Source of the DNA: Gordoniibacillus kamchatkensis
Lineage (GTDB): Bacteria > Bacillota > Bacilli > Paenibacillales > NBRC-103111
Direction of reading: 5' to 3'
NCBI RefSeq assembly: GCF_000829455.1
Contig: NZ_JXAK01000008.1
Coordinates: 81,699-145,698 of the forward strand
Length of the DNA stretch: 64,000 bases
Part shown: in pieces, positions 42,567 to 50,774 of the stretch
Numbering within the stretch: the first letter of the stretch is position 1
Layout: the number at the start of each line of letters is the position of its first letter
Made by a program: the position numbers and the translations under genes
The notes under the pieces: model-generated
The model's input: only the letters and a program-made list of their open reading frames with translations
Databases searched by the model: none
What the model was told of the DNA's origin: nothing

Positions 42567-43553
42567 ATGCACAAAAGAACATTGCTCATCTCCGTGCTGC
42601 TCGTCCTCGCGGCGGGACTGTTTGCCGTATACGGCGTAGAAACGCTGCGCATGTCGGGTGGCAAAACGCGGCAAATTGCCGTCATTATGAAATCGGGCGA
42701 CATCCGGTCGGAGTTTTGGCAAACGTTCGGCGAAGGGGTGAAAGCCGCAGCGAAACGGTTCGATGTGAACGCCGAAATCGCTGGCCCGCTGTCGGAGAGC
42801 GATGCCGACGGGCAAATCAAAGCCGTGAACGAAGCGATTGCCAAAAAGCCCGACGCCATCGTCCTCGCCGCAACCGACGAAGCGAAGCTGAAGCCGTCCG
42901 TGGACAAAATCAAAAAAGCCGGAATCAAGCTCGTCTCGGTCGATACGGCGTCGAACGCCGGTGCAACCGAGAGCGTTATCGCCACCGATCAGACCGAAGC
43001 CGGCAAACGAGCCGGGCTCCATCTGGCCGGGCAACTGACGGCAAACGCCTCGAAAGCGTTCATTTTGAAAAGCGCGAACGGTGCCGCAGAAGCGGCGGAG
43101 CGGGAAGAAGGCGTTAGAGCCGCCCTCAGCGGCTCGCCGCAAGCCGAGTACATCGGCACCTTCACGAGCGAAGGAACGGAAGACCGTGCGTACGAGACGG
43201 CCAAGCTGCTTCTGGCATCGCACTCCGACGTCAAAGGCATCGTTTGCTTGAACGAGAAAATGACTTTGGGGGCAGCACGGGCGATCAAGGAAAAAGCTTT
43301 GACGGGCGAAATCAAGCTCATCGGCTTCGACAGCTCCATCTATATCGTCAAGCTGCTGGAAGAGGGAGTCGTGCAGGCAACGGTCGTACAGAAGCCCTTT
43401 AATATGGGGTTCCTGTCGATCAAGTCGGCCGTGCAGCTGCTGAGCGGGATCAAGGCGAATCCGAAGCAGTACGTCGAATCTCTCGTCATTACGAAAGACA
43501 ACATGTACTCGCAGCAAAACCAGCAGCTGCTCTTTCCGATTGTCGAAAGGTAA
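42567..43553 (+). CDS. ribose-type sugar-binding protein, membrane-anchored
   Basis: A 328-residue periplasmic-binding-protein fold of the LacI/ribose-binding (type 1) group: IAVIMKSGDIRSEFWQTFGEGVKAAA, KPDAIVLAATD, VSVDTASNAGATESVIATDQTEAG, IKLIGFDSS. It has an N-terminal membrane segment without a lipobox cysteine, so it is probably anchored by an uncleaved signal. Placement directly after YesM suggests it presents a sugar to that kinase, as an accessory sensor. GAAAGGAG precedes the ATG. Confidence 0.87.
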   Translation: MHKRTLLISVLLVLAAGLFAVYGVETLRMSGGKTRQIAVIMKSGDIRSEFWQTFGEGVKAAAKRFDVNAEIAGPLSESDADGQIKAVNEAIAKKPDAIVLAATDEAKLKPSVDKIKKAGIKLVSVDTASNAGATESVIATDQTEAGKRAGLHLAGQLTANASKAFILKSANGAAEAAEREEGVRAALSGSPQAEYIGTFTSEGTEDRAYETAKLLLASHSDVKGIVCLNEKMTLGAARAIKEKALTGEIKLIGFDSSIYIVKLLEEGVVQATVVQKPFNMGFLSIKSAVQLLSGIKANPKQYVESLVITKDNMYSQQNQQLLFPIVER

Positions 43554-43573
43554 GCGGGGGGGAGACTGATCAT

Positions 43574-44836
43574 ATGAACAAGGGCAAGCTGGCGCTTGGC
43601 ATCGCGGCGCTTCTCCTCTTGGCCGCTCAGCTCGGCGGATGCATCGGGGTTCAGGAGCAAGATGGACCCCCTCGCGATGCCGCCAAACGGGTCATTTCGT
43701 TCGTCGTGCCGGAATACAGTACGGCGACCAAGCCGCAGTTCGAAAGCTTGGTGAAAGATTTCGAGGCCATTCATCCCGATGTGGAAATCGCGCTGCAGGT
43801 CATCAACTGGGACTTTCTCGACAGCGCTTATAACACGATGATCAGCAAAAATCAGCCGCCGGACTTGCTGATCACGAACGTGTACGCTCATTTTGCGAGA
43901 GACGGCTTGCTGAGCAGCATGGAGGATATCGTGTCGCCGGCGCTCAAAAGCCGCTTTTATCCCGTTCTGCTGAATAACGGGACGATGGGCGGAGTGTTGT
44001 ATGCGCTCCCGTACGTAGCCTCCACCCGGGAAATGTATTACAACAAAGATATTTTCGACGAGCTGGGCATTGCGGAGCCGCCGCGGACGTGGACCGAGCT
44101 GGAGGAAACCGCGCGGAAAATTAAAGAGCTGAAGCGCGAGGACGGCTTCGGGCTCGATTTTACGGACAACGAAATTTGGGCTTATTTGTCCTACTTTTTT
44201 ATCGGCGCGGGCGGCGGGTGGATGAAGGACGGCAAATGGACGATCAATTCCCCGGAAAACGTCGAAGGCCTCACTTTCCTCCTGAATCTGTACGAGAAAG
44301 GGCTGACGGACGCGGAGCCGACGGTGACGACGCGCGACGAGAAGCAGCGCATTCTCGGCAACGGCAAGCTCGGCATGATGATATCCGGCAACTATTTTAC
44401 CGCGGTCGTTCCGCGCGAATTTCCCGGCTTAAAATGGCGCCTCGGGCCGATTCCCGTGAAAAAAGGGATACCTCCGTTCGTATTCGGCGTTCAGGACATG
44501 CTGATGGCGTTCAAGACCGATCATACGGACAAGAAGGCGCTGTCCCAGTTTCTCGATTTTTTGTACGAGGACGGCCGCTACGAGGACGTTATTTTGCGGG
44601 AAGGGCTTCTTCCGGTTACCCGCACGGTCGGCGGGAAGCTGGCGGCCCAGGATAGCTCTCTGAAGCAAACGCTGGACTCGCTGCAGACCGCCAAGTTTTA
44701 TCCGTACAGCGTCCCGGCGTGGTCCGCCGTGCTGGATGCGACGCGGAATATGGGGCAATCCGTCCTGCTCGGCCAGCTGACGCCGCAGCAGGCGCTCGAT
44801 CAGCTGCAGCAAATCGCCGTCGCCAAAAGCCGCTGA
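43574..44836 (+). CDS. extracellular solute-binding lipoprotein (family 1), first copy
   Basis: A 420-residue sugar ABC transporter binding protein with signal peptide and lipobox LGGC (Cys23). The body has family 1 features: FVVPEYSTATKPQFESLVKDFEAIHPDVEI, PDLLITNVY, YALPYVASTREMYYNKDIFDELGI and WTELEETARKI. Substrate is unknown. It lies in the same run as YesN/YesM, 20 bases after the previous gene, so it is probably co-transcribed. A MITE-like repeat separates it from the second binding protein. Confidence 0.9.
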   Translation: MNKGKLALGIAALLLLAAQLGGCIGVQEQDGPPRDAAKRVISFVVPEYSTATKPQFESLVKDFEAIHPDVEIALQVINWDFLDSAYNTMISKNQPPDLLITNVYAHFARDGLLSSMEDIVSPALKSRFYPVLLNNGTMGGVLYALPYVASTREMYYNKDIFDELGIAEPPRTWTELEETARKIKELKREDGFGLDFTDNEIWAYLSYFFIGAGGGWMKDGKWTINSPENVEGLTFLLNLYEKGLTDAEPTVTTRDEKQRILGNGKLGMMISGNYFTAVVPREFPGLKWRLGPIPVKKGIPPFVFGVQDMLMAFKTDHTDKKALSQFLDFLYEDGRYEDVILREGLLPVTRTVGGKLAAQDSSLKQTLDSLQTAKFYPYSVPAWSAVLDATRNMGQSVLLGQLTPQQALDQLQQIAVAKSR

Positions 44837-44850
44837 GCTGGAAGTCCCAG

Positions 44851-45018
44851 GTTGCCGGAGAAAGGCGGAGCGGAGGATGGGAATGTGGGGCGGAGAACGT
44901 AGCGTGCGCCTTTGAAATCGTGTTCCCACCATGGTTTCGAACTCAAAGGAACACGATTTCAACGAAGCCGGAGACCCGCATTCTTAGGTCCGCAGCGCAG
45001 CCATACTTTCTCGGGCAG
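44851..45018 (-). mobile_element. MITE-like hairpin repeat, copy B (inverted)
   Basis: About 168 bases with imperfect terminal inverted repeats (GTTGCCGGAGAAAG at 44851 against GCTGCCCGAGAAAG at the other end, 12 of 14 identical). The central palindrome TTGAAATCGTGTTCC / GGAACACGATTTCAA (44912-44962) corresponds to copy A with matching changes in both arms, which keeps the pairing. It is in reverse orientation to copy A at 36313-36511. It sits between two binding-protein genes. Confidence 0.72.
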
Positions 45019-45143
45019 CCTGAAGTTGCGGTTCAAATTCAGAACTTTTTTCAACATTTGCAGTACCATATTCCATGTTCGCTTGCGGACCGAATCGCTA
45101 TGATGGGGATGGGTGACATAACCATTATTTGGGAGGGGCCGCA

Positions 45144-46568
45144 ATGGCACGAGTGTCCAGAACATGGATGACATGGAGTATGGTGCTGTTTGTAATTTTT
45201 GCGCTGGCGGGCTGCGGAGGCGGCGCGGATAAACCGGCCGCGGGAGGGACGCCCGCGAAGCAGGGAGATGCGTCCAAGCCGGCGGACGCGAAGCCTGCGG
45301 ACTCGAAACCGGCGGACACGAAGCCCGCCGACGCGAAGCCGGCCGAAGAGCCGAAGCTGAGCGGCGACTTCGAGATTCAATATTTTGTCGGCGGCTACGG
45401 CGATACGTGGTGGAAGCAGGTCATTTCCGAGTTCCAGAAGCTGCACCCGGATTTGAAAATCAAAGAATCCGCAGGCCCGAAAATTAACGACCAGATGAAG
45501 CCGCGCTGGATCCAGGGCAATCCGCCCGACTTCGTCTATATCGACGGAGCGGGCTCAAACACGAGACAAATGGTTATCGACGATCAGCTGATGGACATTA
45601 CGGATTGGCTGAAAGGCGCGAAGAACGTCGACGGCAAACCGATTCTCGACCTGCTGATCGCGAAGCCGGAAGAATACCAAGCGGGCAAGTATCACGCCGT
45701 GCCGCTCGTCTTCGGCTCGTGGGGCACATTTTACGACAAGGCGCTGTTTGCGAAGAACGGCTGGGACGCGCCGAAGGATTGGGACAGCTTCCTCGCGGTA
45801 GGCGATAAAATTAAAGCCGCAGGCGGCATGAGCGTCTACATTCATACGGGCGTATATCCGTACTATATAAACGGCGCCCTGCTCGATCCGGCGACGGTAG
45901 CGTTCAACAACTACGACGGCTCGATCATTAAACGGATCAATGCGCTGGAAAAAGGCGTATTCAAGAGCGAGCCGGTCATGAAGGCGCTGGGCGAAATTGT
46001 GCAGATGCGCGATAAAGGGTTTATCGACAAAGCTTCGCCGGCGCTGAACCATACCGATTCCCAGTCGCAATGGCTGCAGCATAAAGCGGCGTTCATTCCG
46101 ACCGGCATCTGGGTCGAGGGCGAGATGGCGAAAGACATACCGCAAGGCTTCGAGTTCGGCTTCGTTCCTTCGATCGGCCAGCCGAGCGGCGGCAAATTTG
46201 TCGCCAATCCGTACACGTCGACGGTCGCCGTTGCGAAGAAAGCGAAAAATCCGGCAGCGGCCAAAGCGTTCCTGCAATACATCTTTACGGAAAAACAAGC
46301 GAAGCAATGGGCCGAAATGTCCAAAGCGCCGTCCAACATCAAGGCGGATCTGGCCGGCACGAAAGCGACCGCTCTGACGATCGAAGCGGCCAAATACTAC
46401 AGTTCGCCGAACACGGTCGTCGCTCCCGAAGTGACGATTCCGGAAGACCTTGTCAAAGTGAGGAACGACGCGACGCTCGCGCTGACCAAGGGCGAGATTA
46501 CCCCGGAGCAATGGGCGGACCGCATGGAGACGGCAGCCGATAAGGCTCGCGCCAAAGTAAATAAGTAA
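45144..46568 (+). CDS. extracellular solute-binding lipoprotein (family 1), second copy
   Basis: A 474-residue lipoprotein: signal peptide with lipobox LAGC (Cys24), then a low-complexity linker of repeated PAD(A/S/T)K units (about residues 45-70), then a family 1 binding domain (FQKLHPDLKIKESAG, PDFVYIDGAG, AVPLVFGSWGTFYDKALFAKNGWD). It is followed by two permease genes, so it is the likely binding protein of the transporter. GGGAGGGG precedes the ATG at 45144. It is only distantly similar to the first copy. Confidence 0.92.
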   Translation: MARVSRTWMTWSMVLFVIFALAGCGGGADKPAAGGTPAKQGDASKPADAKPADSKPADTKPADAKPAEEPKLSGDFEIQYFVGGYGDTWWKQVISEFQKLHPDLKIKESAGPKINDQMKPRWIQGNPPDFVYIDGAGSNTRQMVIDDQLMDITDWLKGAKNVDGKPILDLLIAKPEEYQAGKYHAVPLVFGSWGTFYDKALFAKNGWDAPKDWDSFLAVGDKIKAAGGMSVYIHTGVYPYYINGALLDPATVAFNNYDGSIIKRINALEKGVFKSEPVMKALGEIVQMRDKGFIDKASPALNHTDSQSQWLQHKAAFIPTGIWVEGEMAKDIPQGFEFGFVPSIGQPSGGKFVANPYTSTVAVAKKAKNPAAAKAFLQYIFTEKQAKQWAEMSKAPSNIKADLAGTKATALTIEAAKYYSSPNTVVAPEVTIPEDLVKVRNDATLALTKGEITPEQWADRMETAADKARAKVNK

Positions 46569-46589
46569 GCTGCCGAACAGGCGGCGGGA

Positions 46590-46618
46590 CAATAGGGGAA
46601 TGGACAATTCCCCTATTG
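46590..46618 (+). repeat. perfect 12-base hairpin between binding protein and permease genes
   Basis: CAATAGGGGAAT (46590-46601) and ATTCCCCTATTG (46607-46618) enclose GGACA. There is no T run, so it is not a classic terminator. Such hairpins in sugar transporter operons can stabilise the upstream binding-protein mRNA or reduce permease expression. Confidence 0.6.
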
Positions 46619-46656
46619 CGTTCTCTACATTTTATAGGCTGGAAGGACGCTGTGCC

Positions 46657-47571
46657 ATGAAAGGAAACGACTTTGCCGGAAAGAGCCGCATGAAGCGCAA
46701 CCTCTTCATCGCTTCCTTCATCGTTCCGACGCTTGCGCTTTATGCGGTTTTTGCCGTTTACCCGATGTTCAAAGGTATTTACCTCAGCCTGTTCGACTGG
46801 TCGGGCGGCTCGGAATCGTACAATTTTATCGGACTCGGCAATTTTAAAGAGATGCTGCACGACGACGTGCTGCCGAAAGCGATACGCAACGATTACATTT
46901 TGGTTGCCGGGAAAGTTATCGGCTTCATGATTTTGTCTCTCTTCTTCGCGGTGGCGTTAACCCGGTTGAACGTAAAAGGTTCGGGCTTTTACCGCACCGT
47001 CTTTTTCTTTCCGAACGTTCTGTCGGTCGTCGTCGTCGGGGTGCTGTGGCGGTATGTGTACAATCCGAACGTCGGCTTTTTGAATTCGTTTATTTCGCTG
47101 TTTACGAAGCAGCCTTTCGATTACGCCTGGCTGGGCGGCAAATGGTCCATCTTCGCCTTGCTGCCGCCTTCCATCTGGGCCGGAATCGGATTTTCCGTCA
47201 TTTTGCTGGTGGCAGGCATAATGAGCGTTCCGGAGTCGCTGTACGAATCGGCCCATCTTGACGGCGCGACGCAGTGGCAGCAATTTTGGAAAGTTACGCT
47301 GCCTCTCGTATGGGAGCAAGTGCAGACGTCGGTCATCTGGATCGTCGTAACGACGTTGAACGGCTCGTTCGTCATCGTCACGATCATGACGTTCGAAGGC
47401 GGCGCGGACAATGCGACGCAGGTGATGGGCTCCTATCTGTATTTCAACGCCTTCAAATACGGAAAGTTCAGCTACGGTTCGGCCATCGGCGTCCTCATCC
47501 TCGTGCTGTCGCTCATTACGACGGTTGCCTTGCAGCGTCTTATGAAGCGCGACGCGATAGAACTTTCGTAG
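46657..47571 (+). CDS. carbohydrate ABC transporter permease, first subunit
   Basis: A 304-residue membrane protein with six helices, of the MalF/UgpA (CUT1) type. PTLALYAVFAVYPMFKGIYLSLFDW is the first helix, and the EAA loop reads YESAHLDGATQWQQFWKVTLPLV. The partner permease follows after 13 bases. No ATP-binding subunit is encoded nearby; Bacillales CUT1 systems usually share an MsmX-type ATPase. The ATG at 46657 follows GGAAGGA. Confidence 0.92.
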   Translation: MKGNDFAGKSRMKRNLFIASFIVPTLALYAVFAVYPMFKGIYLSLFDWSGGSESYNFIGLGNFKEMLHDDVLPKAIRNDYILVAGKVIGFMILSLFFAVALTRLNVKGSGFYRTVFFFPNVLSVVVVGVLWRYVYNPNVGFLNSFISLFTKQPFDYAWLGGKWSIFALLPPSIWAGIGFSVILLVAGIMSVPESLYESAHLDGATQWQQFWKVTLPLVWEQVQTSVIWIVVTTLNGSFVIVTIMTFEGGADNATQVMGSYLYFNAFKYGKFSYGSAIGVLILVLSLITTVALQRLMKRDAIELS

Positions 47572-47584
47572 AAGGGGAATGCGT

Positions 47585-48433
47585 ATGATGCGCGGCGTAA
47601 AAAATCCGTTTTGGCGGTTGTTTGTGAACGTTTCTTTGGTCGGATGGGCGATCTGCGTCATTTATCCGCTTGTATGGACCGTGCTTGACTCGCTGAAGGA
47701 CAATCAGCAGTTTTTGCTCGGGAAGCCGTGGGATGCGCCGAAGCTTCCGCTCCTTTGGTCGAATTTTTCCAGTGTATGGATGAAGTACCATTTCGGCAGC
47801 TATTTCGTCAATTCGTTCGTTGTGACGGCGGCCAGCACCGTTCTTGCTGTTTTATTGTCGGCGATGACCGCTTATATCATTGCCCGCTTTGCGTTTGCGG
47901 GGCGAGGCTTGCTGTACTATTCCTATTTGATGTATTTAATGATTCCGACGTTTCTCGGCATAATCCCGCTGTTCTTTTTGCTGAACGATTTTCATTTGAC
48001 GAACAGCTTGCTCGGACTCGTTATCGTGTACACGGTTGCGGCCGTGCCGTTTAACGTCTTTGTGCTCGTCGGCTTCTTCCGGACGCTGCCCGGCGAGCTG
48101 CAGGAAGCGGCGGCGATCGACGGCGCGTCCCACTACGCTGTATTTTTCCGCGTCATGCTGCCGCTCGCCCGACCGGGTCTCATTTCCGTCGCAATCGTGA
48201 CGGTGCTGAACATATGGAACGAATATATTTTTGCGCTCGTGCTCGTAAACGATCCCGCGAAATATACGATACCGGTGGCGGTCGCCGTCATGCAGGGGGA
48301 GATGCAGTACAGGACGGAGTGGGGGCCGCTGTTCGCCGCGCTGCTTGTTTCCATGGGACCGGTGCTCGTCTTTTACACGTTGTTCCAGAAACGGATTACG
48401 GGCGGCCTTACGGCTGGTGCAGTGAAAGGGTAA
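47585..48433 (+). CDS. carbohydrate ABC transporter permease, second subunit
   Basis: A 282-residue MalG-type permease with six helices. VIYPLVWTVLDSLKDNQQFLLG at the N-terminus and the EAA loop LQEAAAIDGASHYAVFFRVMLPLARPG are typical. It closes the module, with a strong terminator 25 bases after the stop. ATG at 47585 is seven bases after AAGGGG; an ATG at 47579 lies too close. Confidence 0.92.
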   Translation: MMRGVKNPFWRLFVNVSLVGWAICVIYPLVWTVLDSLKDNQQFLLGKPWDAPKLPLLWSNFSSVWMKYHFGSYFVNSFVVTAASTVLAVLLSAMTAYIIARFAFAGRGLLYYSYLMYLMIPTFLGIIPLFFLLNDFHLTNSLLGLVIVYTVAAVPFNVFVLVGFFRTLPGELQEAAAIDGASHYAVFFRVMLPLARPGLISVAIVTVLNIWNEYIFALVLVNDPAKYTIPVAVAVMQGEMQYRTEWGPLFAALLVSMGPVLVFYTLFQKRITGGLTAGAVKG

Positions 48434-48458
48434 ACGGCCAAAAAAGGCTATATACAAG

Positions 48459-48508
48459 AAAAAATCAAGCATAATCGCGCTTCGGCGGCATTATGCTTGA
48501 TTTTTTTT
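48459..48508 (+). terminator. strong bidirectional terminator after the sugar module
   Basis: A 17-base perfect stem (AAAAAATCAAGCATAAT / ATTATGCTTGATTTTTT) with a GC-rich inner loop. It separates the plus-strand permease from the minus-strand cysteine dioxygenase gene. Confidence 0.93.
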
Positions 48509-48583
48509 GCGCATCGTGACCCATTAAGCGATTGCTGTGCTACAATATAGGCGTCGGTTCCAAATTTAACCAAACGAACGCCA

Positions 48584-49081
48584 TCAGATGACATAGTCGA
48601 GTACTGCAAGCTCTTCAGGGACGTAAATCTTCATGCCGGCTATAGGCGGCGCATACAGATGAAGCGAAACGGTGCGCCCGTTCCCGCTGCTTCGCATTTG
48701 GTGAATTTGGCCATGCGGCGCAAAAACGTGCTTGCCGGCAGCGACGGTCACCGCTCCCGTCTCGGCAGCCATGCCATAATCCGATTTCCGATAAATCGCG
48801 TTGCAAAGCTCGCCTTCCACAACTTTGGCGCAGCCGACGGAATCCCCGTGATCGTGAACCGATGTTGCAGCCCCGGGCGGCAGATGAACGACGATAGCTT
48901 CAACATGATTCGATCTGTACAGCACGTTGCGTCCGTACGCACGTCCCGCCTCCGGTTCCGTAACGAAGGCAGCGAGGTCCTCCTTCGTGCAGGGTGCCGC
49001 TTGCAGCGCGGCGAACAGCTCGGCTGCCGTCGGTGCGCGCAGCGCATCCAGTTCTTTTTGTAGCCGATTGAGCCATTGCAT
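48584..49081 (-). CDS. cysteine dioxygenase family protein
   Basis: A 165-residue cupin. VHDHGDSVGCAKVVEGELCNAIYR has the two iron-binding histidines of the HxH type, and a third His is in APHGQIHQM. The YRSNHVEAIVVHLPPGAATSVHDHGD context fits cysteine dioxygenases, which oxidise cysteine to cysteine sulfinate. The Cys of the Cys-Tyr cofactor is probably in VGCAKV; whether the crosslink forms is unknown. On the minus strand AAAGGAGA precedes the ATG. It is monocistronic between two plus-strand blocks. Confidence 0.87.
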   Translation of the reverse strand: MQWLNRLQKELDALRAPTAAELFAALQAAPCTKEDLAAFVTEPEAGRAYGRNVLYRSNHVEAIVVHLPPGAATSVHDHGDSVGCAKVVEGELCNAIYRKSDYGMAAETGAVTVAAGKHVFAPHGQIHQMRSSGNGRTVSLHLYAPPIAGMKIYVPEELAVLDYVI

Positions 49082-49471
49082 TGGACATTCTCCTTTGCGC
49101 GGTGCAGACGGACAGCCATGACAGCGAATCCGCGCTGCCGCATTTTATTAATAAAACTTGGCTGATGAATAAGAAATTCTGATAAATAGTACGGCGAAAC
49201 GATACGTCTATCGGTATAGTATGTGACGAATGCCTACCCGGTGCTTGTGCTTTTGCTCCAAAAACGGTGTCGAAAAAAGAGGATTTTCGCGGCTTGCACC
49301 GAATCTTTAAATCTGGATATGATGCGCGAAAGCGATTTCGGACGAGTACCGGCAACGTTTTCGACGGGCCGGCGCAAAAAATCGGAAAATGAGCCGCAAC
49401 TTTTTCCTCCTGGCGAAGTAAAACTTGTGTAGCTGGGAGGCAGACCTTGCGTCAAGGAGGGTCGCCTCGTA
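49082..49471. other. intergenic region upstream of the ECF sigma factor
   Basis: About 390 bases between divergent genes. No gene is supported. A possible self-recognised ECF promoter is GCAACTTTTT near 49394 with a GAAGTAAAAC string 9 bases beyond, only loosely like known AAC...CGTCTA promoters. The sigma factor start at 49472 follows AAGGAGG. Confidence 0.35.
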
Positions 49472-50062
49472 ATGACCGATTCCCAGTTGATCCGCGAAAT
49501 CAAGGATGGCAACGTTCAAGCCTATAACGAGCTCATGCGTCGTTACGAACGGAAGATCCTTGCTTTCATATACCATATGCTGAAAAGCTCGCAGCTTGAG
49601 GCGATTGCGGAAGATCTGTGCAATGAGACGTTCTATAAAGCGTATCGCAGCCTGGGCTCGTTCCGCGAAGTGGAGGCGTCGTTCTCGACATGGCTCTACA
49701 CGATCGCGCGCAATACGGTGCTGAGCGAGCTGCGCAAGCATAAAAGCCAGCAAGTATCGCTCGACCAGAGCGGCCACACGCCGCTGGCGCCGGACGGCGC
49801 CATGCCGGAGCAAACCGTGCTGCGCAACGAGAAAGTGAGCAAAGTTCGCGACGCGATCAACGGCTTGCCGGAGAAGCAGCGGTCGGCGCTCATTTTGCGC
49901 GAATACGATCAGCTCGATTACCAGGAAATCGCCAACATTTTGGGACAGACGGTGAGTTCGGTCAAGTCGCTTCTGTTCCGGGCCCGGGCGAGCGTGAAGC
50001 TGCAGCTCGAGCCTTATTTCGAGGAACCGATATTGCAAGAGTACGAAGGGATGAAGCGATGA
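49472..50062 (+). CDS. ECF-type RNA polymerase sigma factor
   Basis: A 196-residue sigma-70 family protein with only regions 2 and 4: IREIKDGNVQAYNELMRRYERKILAFIYHML and AEDLCNETFYKAYRSLGSFREVEASFSTWLYTIARN (region 2), and LPEKQRSALILREYDQLDYQEIANILGQTVSSVKSLLFRAR (region 4). The anti-sigma gene overlaps its stop codon. The target genes are unknown; a candidate promoter upstream of the gene may make it self-regulated. AAGGAGG precedes the ATG. Confidence 0.93.
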   Translation: MTDSQLIREIKDGNVQAYNELMRRYERKILAFIYHMLKSSQLEAIAEDLCNETFYKAYRSLGSFREVEASFSTWLYTIARNTVLSELRKHKSQQVSLDQSGHTPLAPDGAMPEQTVLRNEKVSKVRDAINGLPEKQRSALILREYDQLDYQEIANILGQTVSSVKSLLFRARASVKLQLEPYFEEPILQEYEGMKR

Positions 50063-50682
50063 TGAAGTGCAGCGAAATTCAGGAGTTATTTGGTCTCTAT
50101 TGGGATCTTCCAAATGATGACCTGAGGCGGCAGGCGGTCGACAAGCATATCGATCACTGCAGCGCATGCGCGGAGGAGTTTCAATTCTGGAAAGAAACGG
50201 GGGACCTGATCCGGATGGCGACGACAGACGACGTACCGGAAGAGCCGTACCCGATTTCCCGCAAAGTGATGGACCGGATTTACGAAGATGAAACGTGGCG
50301 CATACCGGTTGCCGAGCGGATGTATGCGATATCGTTCAAAATGCGCCGCAATTTGACGGCGGTAATCGCCTTTTGCCTCGCGTTGTTCATGTTCAGCTTC
50401 CTGTTCTCGCTCGTCTACGAGGACCGCTCGGCGCCGCAAGCGGGCGATACGCCCGTATTCGGCTTGCAGGCGCCGCAGGTCATATCGGCCAGCGCCAAGT
50501 CGAGCTCGATGGACGGCCATACGATGACGGCGATGGCGAGCATCGGCCAGCCGATGATCGAACCGCTCAAATATCACGTCGGCCCGATCGATTCGTACTC
50601 GCACTACTTGCTGGCGCTGTCCATACTCGGCATCATCTGCACGATGCTGATCATGAACTGGTTTTCGCGTACGAAAGCGTAA
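50059..50682 (+). CDS. membrane-bound zf-HC2 anti-sigma factor
   Basis: A 207-residue protein with an N-terminal zinc-type anti-sigma motif HxxxCxxC (His30, Cys34, Cys37: HIDHCSACAEEF), a linker, one membrane helix at about 113-133 (LTAVIAFCLALFMFSFLF), an outside domain and a second helix near the C-terminus (LLALSILGIICTMLIMNW). It should hold the preceding sigma factor inactive at the membrane. Translation is coupled to the sigma gene by overlap. No site-2 protease cue can be read from sequence. Confidence 0.88.
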   Translation: MMKCSEIQELFGLYWDLPNDDLRRQAVDKHIDHCSACAEEFQFWKETGDLIRMATTDDVPEEPYPISRKVMDRIYEDETWRIPVAERMYAISFKMRRNLTAVIAFCLALFMFSFLFSLVYEDRSAPQAGDTPVFGLQAPQVISASAKSSSMDGHTMTAMASIGQPMIEPLKYHVGPIDSYSHYLLALSILGIICTMLIMNWFSRTKA

Positions 50683-50710
50683 TACTGTGATGCAACGCTT
50701 GCGAAGAAGC

Positions 50711-50738
50711 CGCCCCGACCGAGGGGCGTCTTTCTTTT
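50711..50738 (+). terminator. intrinsic terminator after the anti-sigma gene
   Basis: CGCCCC and GGGGCG form a six-base stem around GACCGA, followed by TCTTTCTTTT. Confidence 0.72.
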
Positions 50739-50774
50739 CTGCGGGCAAACTGCCACCGAAGGAGTCGAACGCAC

